A stretch of DNA of 42,746 nucleotides, from positions 1-42,746 of the forward strand of contig CACXMH010000014.1 in assembly GCA_902768715.1 (NCBI GenBank), given 5' to 3'. The DNA comes from Fibrobacter succinogenes (GTDB lineage: Bacteria > Fibrobacterota > Fibrobacteria > Fibrobacterales > Fibrobacteraceae). The translations under genes were made by a program, and so were the position numbers. Positions 16,527-22,916 of the stretch are shown here, one piece after another. The notes beneath the pieces were generated by a model that saw only the letters and a list, made by a program, of their open reading frames with translations, was not told where the DNA came from and did no database searches. Every line of letters starts with the position of its first letter. Position 1 is the stretch's first letter.

Positions 16527-16952
16527 TTACAGGGAATTTTCAAGCGTCTCGACCACCTTCACGTCGGCGGGAAGCCAGTTCACCGAATGCAATTCCGCGC
16601 GGGTAAGCCAGCGGGCCGCCTCGTGCTCCAAGAGCTCAGGCGCTTTGCCCCCCGCAATCGTGCAGAAATAACAGTGCATCGTCAGGTGGAAAGCCGGGTA
16701 GTCGTGGTCAACGGTACATATAAACTCGCCAACGTTCACGTCGATGGCGAGTTCTTCTTTTAGTTCGCGGGCGAGCGCCTGCTGCGGGGTTTCGCCGGAC
16801 TCCATCTTGCCGCCCGGAAATTCCCAGCCGTCCTTATAGTCGCCGTAGCCCCGCTGTGTGGCGTAATATCGTACACCTGGCGTGCGAAACTCCGCCGGGT
16901 TCCCGAAAGAATCCGCGCAAATGATGCCTGCTACGACCTCGATACATTTCAT
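16527..16952 (-). CDS. Nudix hydrolase, MutT/8-oxo-dGTPase-like
   Basis: The start is placed at ATG 16952 (MKCIEVVAGIICAD), which aligns with the usual MutT N-terminus; a more upstream ATG at 17048 would add an atypical Lys/Tyr/Phe-rich extension that overlaps the promoter region of the opposite gene. The Nudix box is complete: GGKMESGETPQQALARELKE followed by EL. The preceding GWEFP is the usual lead-in. At about 141 residues it has MutT size and would hydrolyse nucleoside triphosphates with altered bases, sanitising the nucleotide pool. It is divergent from the glutathione peroxidase gene, which also fits an oxidative-stress context. The exact substrate is inferred. Confidence 0.85.
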   Translation of the reverse strand: MKCIEVVAGIICADSFGNPAEFRTPGVRYYATQRGYGDYKDGWEFPGGKMESGETPQQALARELKEELAIDVNVGEFICTVDHDYPAFHLTMHCYFCTIAGGKAPELLEHEAARWLTRAELHSVNWLPADVKVVETLENSL

Positions 16953-16992
16953 GGGTGTAAAAATAGAAAAACTGCAAGAAAAATCATATTTT

Positions 16993-17020
16993 TTGCTTTC
17001 GTCTATTGCTTTTTTATAAT
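16993..17020 (+). promoter_or_regulatory. Promoter of the glutathione peroxidase-MarR operon
   Basis: TTGCTT (16993-16998) and a perfect TATAAT (17015-17020) are 16 bp apart, in the AT-rich gap between the divergent Nudix and peroxidase genes. Transcription would start near 17027. Confidence 0.55.
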
Positions 17021-17033
17021 AAATTTTATAAAA

Positions 17034-17054
17034 TTGAATTGCATGCAATCAAAT
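17034..17054. promoter_or_regulatory. Candidate OhrR/MarR operator
   Basis: A perfect 12-bp palindrome ATTGCATGCAAT (17038-17049), extended on both sides by TTG and CAA with one offset base, lies just downstream of the -10 box. A MarR-family repressor bound here would block transcription. The regulator encoded second in this operon is the obvious candidate ligand. Confidence 0.4.
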
Positions 17055-17111
17055 GCGACGAAAACCAACAAACCAATAAAACGCCGACACCCCCAAAAAC
17101 GGAGGCTCATT

Positions 17112-17657
17112 ATGGCAACCATCTACGATCTCACCCTCACCGACGGCAAGGGCAACCAGGTCCCGCTTGCAAACTTCAAGGGCAAGGTGATGCTCATCGT
17201 GAACACCGCGACCGGCTGCGGATTTACCCCGCACTACAAGCCTATAAAACAGATGTATTCCGACTTCCATGACAAGGGTTTTGAAGTCATCGACATTCCC
17301 TGCAACCAGTTCAAGGGCCAGACCCCCGGCACCGACGACGAAATCCACGAATTCTGCACGCTCAACTACGGCACCGAATTCCCGCAGATGAAAAAGTCCG
17401 ACGTAAACGGCCCCGACGAGCTGCCGCTCTACACCTACCTGAAATCGCAGAAGGGTTTCGAAGGCTTCGGCTTTGGCGTAAAAGCCGCCGCCATGGCGCT
17501 CCTGCTCAAGAGCATCGACAAGGACTACAAGAAAAATCCCGACATCAAGTGGAACTTCACCAAGTTCGTGGTGGACCGCGAAGGCAACGTGGTCGCGCGC
17601 TTCGAACCCACCGCCGACATGGACGCCGTGCGCGCCTGTGTAGAGAAACTGCTCTAG
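17112..17657 (+). CDS. Glutathione peroxidase-family thiol peroxidase
   Basis: The start at ATG 17112 is set by a GGAGG ribosome site at 17101-17105; upstream in-frame codons are not needed. The 181-residue protein has the family signature KGKVMLIVNTATGCGF with a catalytic Cys (not selenocysteine), then IDIPCNQFKGQTPGTDDEI, and a late WNFTKFVVDREGNVVARF with the conserved Trp/Asn-Phe-Thr-Lys. Such proteins reduce hydrogen peroxide and lipid peroxides, usually using thioredoxin in bacteria. It forms an operon with the MarR-type regulator 8 bp downstream. Confidence 0.92.
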   Translation: MATIYDLTLTDGKGNQVPLANFKGKVMLIVNTATGCGFTPHYKPIKQMYSDFHDKGFEVIDIPCNQFKGQTPGTDDEIHEFCTLNYGTEFPQMKKSDVNGPDELPLYTYLKSQKGFEGFGFGVKAAAMALLLKSIDKDYKKNPDIKWNFTKFVVDREGNVVARFEPTADMDAVRACVEKLL

Positions 17658-17665
17658 GAACCCCC

Positions 17666-18100
17666 ATGAACTGCCCCCAGCTAAAACTCGAAAACCAGCT
17701 GTGCTTTCCGCTGTATGCCGCGTCCAAGGAGATCACGCGCCGTTACGCCCCGTACCTGGAACCGCTCGACCTCACGTACACGCAGTACATCGTGATGCTC
17801 GTGCTGTGGGAAGAAAAGAAGTGCAACGTCTCGGAACTCGGCAAAAAGCTGTTCCTCGATTCCGGAACGCTCACCCCGCTCCTGAAAAAGCTCGAAGCCA
17901 AGGGCTATATCCAGCGCACCCGCGAACAAAGCGACGAGCGCTGCCTCTCGGTAAGCCTCACTGATGAGGGCGAAGCATTAAAGCGCCAAGCCGCAAGCGT
18001 CCCCAAGTCCATGGCCAGCTGCGTCAACCTCTCCGACACCGAAGCCAAGACGCTGTACACCCTGCTGTATAAGGTTCTGGAAGGGTTTGGGGCGGGGTAG
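17666..18100 (+). CDS. OhrR-like MarR-family peroxide-sensing repressor
   Basis: The 144-residue protein has the MarR winged-helix fold: LTYTQYIVMLVLWEEKKCNVSELGKKLFLDSGTLTPLLKKLEAKGYIQR, followed by a wing with SDERCLSVSLTDEG. The N-terminal LENQLCFPLYAASKEITRRY is the OhrR signature, with the reactive Cys at residue 13 that is oxidised by organic peroxides. Its position directly after a peroxidase gene supports a role as its redox-controlled repressor. The frame is open upstream of the ATG, but 17666 gives the normal OhrR length. Confidence 0.88.
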   Translation: MNCPQLKLENQLCFPLYAASKEITRRYAPYLEPLDLTYTQYIVMLVLWEEKKCNVSELGKKLFLDSGTLTPLLKKLEAKGYIQRTREQSDERCLSVSLTDEGEALKRQAASVPKSMASCVNLSDTEAKTLYTLLYKVLEGFGAG

Positions 18101-18123
18101 GTGGCTTGAAATAACGAAATTGA

Positions 18124-18172
18124 GGATTTGAATCCGCAATTTTATGTAAAAAATGTGGATTGAAATCCGCAA
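18124..18172. promoter_or_regulatory. Two copies of a GGATTnnAATCCGCAA box upstream of the ATPase gene
   Basis: GGATTTGAATCCGCAA (18124-18139) and GGATTGAAATCCGCAA (18157-18172) are direct repeats 33 bp apart, each with a palindromic core. A third copy, GGATAGAAATCCGCAA, lies at 41354-41369 before the acetyltransferase gene. They look like binding sites for a regulator that I cannot identify. AAATTGAGGA at 18117 and TCCTCAAATTT at about 18197 form an enclosing inverted repeat. Confidence 0.4.
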
Positions 18173-18237
18173 AAATTGATAAAATTGTTGATTTTGCTCC
18201 TCAAATTTGTTATATTCCAAGAAAAAAGGGGCCTGAT

Positions 18238-19413
18238 ATGGAGCAACTTTACGAAATTTTCACGGATCGTCTAGCTAGGACCGACACAAAGTTTGTCCGC
18301 TACCTGCATGGCAATATTAATTGGAACTCCAGGCTGATCGTCATTACGGGGGCAAGGGGCGTTGGTAAAACGACCATGCTCCTTCAGCATATCAAGTTGA
18401 GCGAAGCCGATTCGAGTTCCCTATACATAAGTGCAGACAACATCTATTTTACGGATAATAGCCTGTACGACGTTGCGTCGAAATTTCATAAGTTAAACGG
18501 GAAATTCCTTTACATCGATGAGGTTCATAAATACAAGAACTGGTCCACAGAAGTAAAGATGATGTACGATAACTTACCGGATCTGCACATCGTCGTAACG
18601 GGATCGTCGGTCTTGGACATCGCAAAAGGTGCGGAAGCTGATTTGAGCCGCCGGGCTATTGTATACAATTTGGAGGGAATGTCTTTCCGGGAGTACCTGA
18701 ACTTCACGTGTGGTACCGAAATAAAGCCGGTTTCGCTCCATGATATCGTGACGCATGCTTATGCATTGCCTGAAAATATTCCACATCCGATTCCTCTGTG
18801 GATGGATTACCTAAAGATCGGTTATTTCCCTTTTTTCAAGGAAGATGATTTTTATACGCGGCTTGACAACGTGGTCAATCAGACACTAGAAGTGGACATT
18901 CCGACTTATGCGAATATGAATATTTCGACATCCGCAAAACTGAAAAGGCTGTTGTATATCATAGCGAGAAGCGTTCCCTTCAAGCCTAATGTGACTGAAA
19001 TCGCGAGGGCAATTGGGGCCGACCGCAGAAGCATTTCTGATTATTTTGTCTATATGGAGAAGGCTGGGCTCATTTCTCGCTTGCGACATGCCGACGACAA
19101 GATGGCTCTTCTCGAAAAAGTAGACAAGATTTACCTTTCGAACCCGACTCTTTGTTGCGCCCAATCAGATGGTAAACCCGATATTGGCAACTTGCGGGAA
19201 ACTGCTTTCCTTTCACTGATGCGCGTAAACAACCGCGTGGCCTCTTCGCCTGTTTCTGATTTCTTGATAGACGGCATGACCTTTGAGGTCGGCGGCAAGA
19301 ACAAGAAGAAAAAGCAAATTGAAACTGTCGAGAACGGCTTTGTCGTCAAGGACGACATTGAGCATGGGTTTCTCAACACGATTCCGCTGTGGGCGTTCGG
19401 ATTGAACTACTAG
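18238..19413 (+). CDS. AAA_14-type ATP-binding protein (DUF4143-family ATPase)
   Basis: Translation from ATG 18238, preceded by a GGGG-rich ribosome site, gives 391 residues. Walker A is GARGVGKTT (38-46) and Walker B lies in FLYIDEVHKY (about 91-99); VVTGSSVLDI is the sensor-1 strand, and LSRRAIVYNLEGMSFREYL is a hallmark of this family. The C-terminal half contains a winged-helix segment (NVTEIARAIGADRRSISDYFVYMEKAGLI) and then a nuclease-like fold region ending in FEVGGKNKKKKQIE and a hydrophobic tail. Family members are common, often multi-copy, and their cellular role is poorly known. The AT-richer upstream region suggests a mobile or accessory gene. Confidence 0.8.
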   Translation: MEQLYEIFTDRLARTDTKFVRYLHGNINWNSRLIVITGARGVGKTTMLLQHIKLSEADSSSLYISADNIYFTDNSLYDVASKFHKLNGKFLYIDEVHKYKNWSTEVKMMYDNLPDLHIVVTGSSVLDIAKGAEADLSRRAIVYNLEGMSFREYLNFTCGTEIKPVSLHDIVTHAYALPENIPHPIPLWMDYLKIGYFPFFKEDDFYTRLDNVVNQTLEVDIPTYANMNISTSAKLKRLLYIIARSVPFKPNVTEIARAIGADRRSISDYFVYMEKAGLISRLRHADDKMALLEKVDKIYLSNPTLCCAQSDGKPDIGNLRETAFLSLMRVNNRVASSPVSDFLIDGMTFEVGGKNKKKKQIETVENGFVVKDDIEHGFLNTIPLWAFGLNY

Positions 19414-19604
19414 GTTGCTCTTGCGGCCTTGATTTCGGCCTCGATTTCCTCTTCGTTCATCTCGGCTGCTGTTCCAGCTCAATCCGTTTTTCTTCCGACT
19501 TCTTTAGCACCTCGTCCAGCGTGAATTCTTCCTTGCTAAAGAAGAACGTGTTCGTGCCTAGGTCTTTCAGCGAAGCCCCGAAATGGTATGCTGTATCATC
19601 AATA

Positions 19605-19687
19605 CAACCACCAAAGGCGAGTGCAGCGACCATGCTTGCATGGGCATTGCCGAGCCTAGTGGTTGGGACTCCGAAGGAGTCCCAATA
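19605..19687. mobile_element. REP-like palindromic element inserted in the ORF6N gene
   Basis: The inserted piece begins CAACCAC (19605-19611), has the matching GTGGTTG at 19659-19665, and encloses the hairpin CCATGC-TT-GCATGG. A second hairpin follows: TTGGGACTCC, loop GAA, GGAGTCCCAA (19663-19685), which on the minus strand is closed by a UUCG-type tetraloop. The pentamer CAATA occurs on both sides (19600-19604 and 19683-19687), like a target duplication. It encodes no protein, so it would need a transposase supplied elsewhere. Confidence 0.6.
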
Positions 19688-20240
19688 AGAAACGGTCGTG
19701 CATCCCGTAGCTTGGCAGAACCTTGAGCGGGCAGTCGGCATACTGCGCGTTGTACGTCGCCAGGTCCACCTCGAAAACCTTGCTCTTGTCGTAGGTGTAG
19801 ATGGTCGCCGACACGCCCTCGCCGCGCTTGAGCATCATCGCGAGCACCTTCTCGTCCACGTAGCGGTCCACAAGGACAATCCGCCTTTTCGCCTGCCGGA
19901 TTAGCCCGCATACGAACACATAGGCGTCGAACATCTGGTTGTTGTAATAGAGCCCCTTTGACTGCAGCTCGCCGCGGTCCATCGCCTCGAAAATTGTGTC
20001 GAATTTATGGTCGTGTTCCAGCAAGCGTGCGTCCTGCTCGAGCATTTTGGACTCCACGTTGGACAGGCGGTTGACCAGACCGCCGTTCCTGAGCAAAATA
20101 TGTCGCATTTCGACGAATGCGTCCATGATTTGAATGGTCGCGGTAATGGCCGTGTCGCTATGCAGAACAGAAGCAAGCATGGCAATCCCCTGTTCTGTGA
20201 AGGCGAATGGTAAATATTGTCGACCACCTCGAGTTTCCTT

Positions 20241-20269
20241 TTTTGAGGTCGCAAATTGCGACCTCAAAA
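20241..20269. repeat. Large palindrome within the ORF6N coding sequence
   Basis: TTTTGAGGTCGCAA, a single central A, and TTGCGACCTCAAAA form a perfect palindrome with 14-bp arms. It codes for LRSQFATS in the ORF6N protein. The same core is repeated in the upstream intergenic region. Confidence 0.75.
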
Positions 20270-20512
20270 CTGAGAATTCATCATTTTTGAGCTGAAAACA
20301 GAATCTTTCAGGGAACTTCATGGGATTTCGCCTGACAGCCTCATTGATGCGCTTCGTTTCCACCCCGTAGAGCGTTGCCAAATCGCGGTCCAACATGACC
20401 TGTTTATCCCGGATGACAAGAATTTGTCGGGTAATCGGCATGTCCTCGACAGTGGGGTCTAGCGGTTTTTCGTCATTTTTCATCAAAAAACTCCTTTTTT
20501 TAGGCACGAATC

Positions 20513-20652
20513 AACTTGAAGTCACAATTTGTGACTTCAAGTTTTCGCTCTTTTTGAGGTCACAAATTGTGACCTCAAAATCTTGTGGTCATCGTTTAAA
20601 GTCGCAATTTGCGACTTTGAAGCCATTTGGAAATCGCAATCTGCGACCTCCA
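20513..20652. promoter_or_regulatory. Array of four related palindromes upstream of the ORF6N gene
   Basis: Three perfect palindromes share the core GTCrCAAwTTGyGAC: 20513-20543 (15-bp arms, starts AACTTGAAGTCACAA), 20552-20580 (14-bp arms, starts TTTTGAGGTCACAA) and 20598-20618 (10-bp arms, starts AAAGTCGCAA). A degenerate fourth is at about 20629-20651. Their centres are 38, 42 and 32 bp apart. They start 30 bp upstream of the ATG, where an operator would be expected. The rest of the stretch to 20802 shows no gene. Confidence 0.6.
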
Positions 20653-20802
20653 TTTCTCGTATTTCTATATGGGATGCTCTTGCGGTGCTGTTGGCGGGGG
20701 CCTTCCCCGGCGTTTCCTGGCGCGGCTTTCGCCACACACTCGAGCAGGCTGCTTCTCCTGCCAGCTATCCAACAACATCAACAAGAAGGTTGATGAACCC
20801 CA

Positions 20803-20861
20803 CCGCGGATGCACGTACGGGCCGCAAGGCCTATGCCGACTGTCGCAGGGATTGTCGTAAT
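20803..20861 (+). repeat. Island-flanking 59-bp repeat, left copy
   Basis: The repeat starts CCGCGGATGCACGTACGG and ends GGGATTGTCGTAAT. An inverted copy with one mismatch (T versus G in the GACTGnCGCAGGG segment) lies at 33882-33940. Both copies have the CCGCGG end facing away from the 13-kb accessory region between them. The sequence from 20862 to 21027 holds no gene apart from the palindrome noted at 20957. Confidence 0.85.
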
Positions 20862-20951
20862 CTCAGGTCGAGCGCGCAAGAACAAGTCTGCACACCCGTT
20901 CACTAAATATACATCCCCGCGCGGCCCCTGTCAAGAGATTTCTCGAAAATT

Positions 20952-20975
20952 AATTGTGGCGAATTCGCCATAATT
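20952..20975. promoter_or_regulatory. Palindromic operator-like site upstream of the gene at 21028
   Basis: TGGCGAATTCGCCA (20957-20970) is a perfect 14-bp palindrome, flanked symmetrically by AATT on both sides with one unpaired base each. It lies about 55 bp before the start codon at 21028, a usual position for an operator. Confidence 0.4.
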
Positions 20976-21027
20976 AGCGAGTCATTTTCTGTCACTGACA
21001 TTATCTATCTTTCGGGGCGGAGGCACT

Positions 21028-21345
21028 ATGGAAAACGACACGTTCGGCGGCGCGATACTCGCATGGGTCAAGAGCGCAAAGGCGTTCCTGAAAGTCCAGG
21101 CGGGCACCGGCGACAACCTGCTCGAAGAAGACATCCGCGAAGGGTTCACCGACTATTGCCTATGGTCCACGTTCCGGCCGGAAAGCATCGACACCGACGG
21201 CGAACTCGACATGGAATGCCTGGACAGTGGCATGGCCCTGTTCAGGGAAAACTGCACCCCCGGAGAGGCGCTGGAATCGAGCTACCGGCAAGCCTTCGGC
21301 ACCGACTTCGACAAGGACGACATCGCGGTACTGATGGAAGAATGA
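21028..21345 (+). CDS. Small acidic protein of unknown function
   Basis: This 105-residue protein follows a GGCGGAGG-like ribosome site about 6 bp before the ATG. It is strongly acidic (many Asp/Glu, including DKDDIAVLMEE at the C-terminus), has two cysteines, and no signal peptide or membrane segment. The sequence reads as mostly helical. GC content and codon use are host-like, unlike the AT-rich genes that follow. I do not recognise a family. It lies inside the inverted repeats that bound the island. Confidence 0.55.
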   Translation: MENDTFGGAILAWVKSAKAFLKVQAGTGDNLLEEDIREGFTDYCLWSTFRPESIDTDGELDMECLDSGMALFRENCTPGEALESSYRQAFGTDFDKDDIAVLMEE

Positions 21346-21737
21346 CGCCGCCTTTTCACTTGGTGGGGGAAGCCTCCCCCTGCCTGCAGCCCCGGCTCCA
21401 AGTTGTCATTGCGAGCATAGCGAAGCAATCACAATCCAACTTTCTGCCGGGTCTTCCGGACACCCCCTCTGCGGGGCCTTAGACGCCGGCCCCGCAACGC
21501 CCCAGCTCCTAAAAGTCAGAAAAATTAACATTTCAATCAAAAAAACGATTACGTAAGCAAAAAAAGATGTTCCTGTTTACCTAGATGATTAAAATATGTA
21601 TATTAAAATAGTGGTGGTCTACTTTTTAGTAACAGATGGAAATGAAATATGAAAAAAAATCTCTTTCAAAGAATCCGTCGCTTTTCTCACTCATATATTG
21701 AATTTCCATTGCAAGGTGAAATTTAGGAACTAAAAAA
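21346..21737. other. Intergenic region: dispersed repeat, GC-rich hairpin, then abrupt change to AT-rich DNA
   Basis: At 21400-21435 lies a copy of the repeat TCATTGCGAGC-ATAGCGAAGC, which is dispersed in many bacterial genomes. GCGGGGCC (21471-21478) and GGCCCCGC (21488-21495) form a strong hairpin. From about 21505 the sequence becomes very AT-rich and stays so through the next genes, marking an acquisition boundary. A 25-codon frame at 21649-21726 is possible but weakly supported. Confidence 0.6.
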
Positions 21738-22901
21738 ATGCCAATAAATGTTGTTGATCTGTTTTCTGGGGCTGGTGGATTAACTTGTGGTTTTTCGTAT
21801 AAAATCGAAAAAAATTCTTTTAAAAAAACTGACGACTTTAATTTTATTTTTGCTAATGAGTATAATGAACAAGCAGCAAAGGCTTTTGCCACGAATTTTA
21901 GCGATATACATTTGATAAAAGGTGACATTGCTAAGATTACGCAAAACACGCTTAGCCTTGAGAATATTTCCTCCAATATTCCGGTTGATCTTATTATCGG
22001 CGGACCGCCCTGTCAGTCTTATAGTACTGTTGGAAAAAGACAGTATGACCAAAGAGCAAAGATGTACCAAGAGTATACCAAAATGCTTCGTTTTTTACGA
22101 CCAGCCATGTTTATTTTTGAAAATGTAACAGGGCTATTATCTATGAAAAATGATAAAGGAAATCCTGTTATAGAAGACATCTCTGCTTTATTTGATCATA
22201 TTACAGAATCATTGGGATACAGATTATATAGAAAGATACTGAACGCTAAAGATTTTGGCGTGCCACAAAGTCGTGAACGTGTTTTTATTGTTGGATTAAG
22301 AAAAGATATCAATTATGAATGGACTTTTCCTTCCCCGACACATGGTCAAGGATTAAAAGACTATGTAACAGTAGCAGAAGCTATTTCTGATTTGCCGCTT
22401 GTTAGATGTGGCCAGAAAAAGGAGAAATATACAAAAGCGACAAAGACTGATTATCAGTTGCTGATGCGAGGAAATAGTTTAGAAATATTCGACCATGAAT
22501 GTGGAATTTATGGGGGTCGAATGAATACAATCATAAAAGCTGTTAAGGAAGGAAAAGGACGACCGTATATAAATGAGCTTGTTGCAAGTGGTGTATTGCC
22601 TCAAGAGTGTTATTTGACGTCTGGATATAATAATACATATGGCCGTCTTTGGTGGCATAAGCCTAGCACAACTATAACCAACAGTCTTGGAACCCCATCT
22701 GCGTTACGATGCATACATCCGTTACAAAACAGAGCGCTGACAACAAGAGAAGGCGCTAGACTACAGTCTATGCCAGATTGGATGCGATTCTATGGAAACA
22801 GGCATGAACGAAATTCACAAGTGGGCAACGCGGTCCCTCCTTTGCTTGCAATGGCGATTGCTAATGAAGTGAAAAAAATACCTTTTGAGTCTTTTCGTTA
22901 A
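21738..22901 (+). CDS. C5-cytosine DNA methyltransferase
   Basis: The 387-residue protein has the ordered motifs of the family: motif I VDLFSGAGGLTCGF at the N-terminus, motif IV GGPPCQSYS with catalytic Cys92, motif VI ENVTGLLS (about 134), motif VIII QSRERVFIVGLR, and motif X QVGNAVPPLLAMAI near the C-terminus. Between VIII and X lies a short target-recognition region (about 225-330). It transfers a methyl group from S-adenosylmethionine to C5 of cytosine. A weak AGGAA site precedes the ATG. It opens a run of six same-strand genes that includes a LlaJI/McrBC-like nuclease system, so it most probably protects host DNA. Its recognition site cannot be read from sequence. Confidence 0.95.
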   Translation: MPINVVDLFSGAGGLTCGFSYKIEKNSFKKTDDFNFIFANEYNEQAAKAFATNFSDIHLIKGDIAKITQNTLSLENISSNIPVDLIIGGPPCQSYSTVGKRQYDQRAKMYQEYTKMLRFLRPAMFIFENVTGLLSMKNDKGNPVIEDISALFDHITESLGYRLYRKILNAKDFGVPQSRERVFIVGLRKDINYEWTFPSPTHGQGLKDYVTVAEAISDLPLVRCGQKKEKYTKATKTDYQLLMRGNSLEIFDHECGIYGGRMNTIIKAVKEGKGRPYINELVASGVLPQECYLTSGYNNTYGRLWWHKPSTTITNSLGTPSALRCIHPLQNRALTTREGARLQSMPDWMRFYGNRHERNSQVGNAVPPLLAMAIANEVKKIPFESFR

Positions 22902-22916
22902 TAAGGGTGATTTACT

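Larger units (their letters stand above)
19457..20483 (-). pseudogene. ORF6N (phage KilA-N-like) domain protein gene, disrupted near its 3' end
   Basis: The start is ATG 20483, with AGGAG about 8 bp upstream. The first part is intact: an ORF6N DNA-binding domain (PITRQILVIRDKQVMLDRDL to LPFAFTEQGIAMLASVL), a helical linker, and a C-terminal region RIVLVDRYVDEKVLAMML. After YGMHDRFL the frame enters foreign sequence and stops. The expected continuation, DDTAYHFGASLKDLG through FFFSKEEF and ELEQQPR, is present in another frame down to 19457. The gap between the two is an approximately 83-bp hairpin-rich insertion at 19605-19687. The truncated product (about 275 residues) might still fold, but the gene is broken relative to its family. 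Confidence 0.85.
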
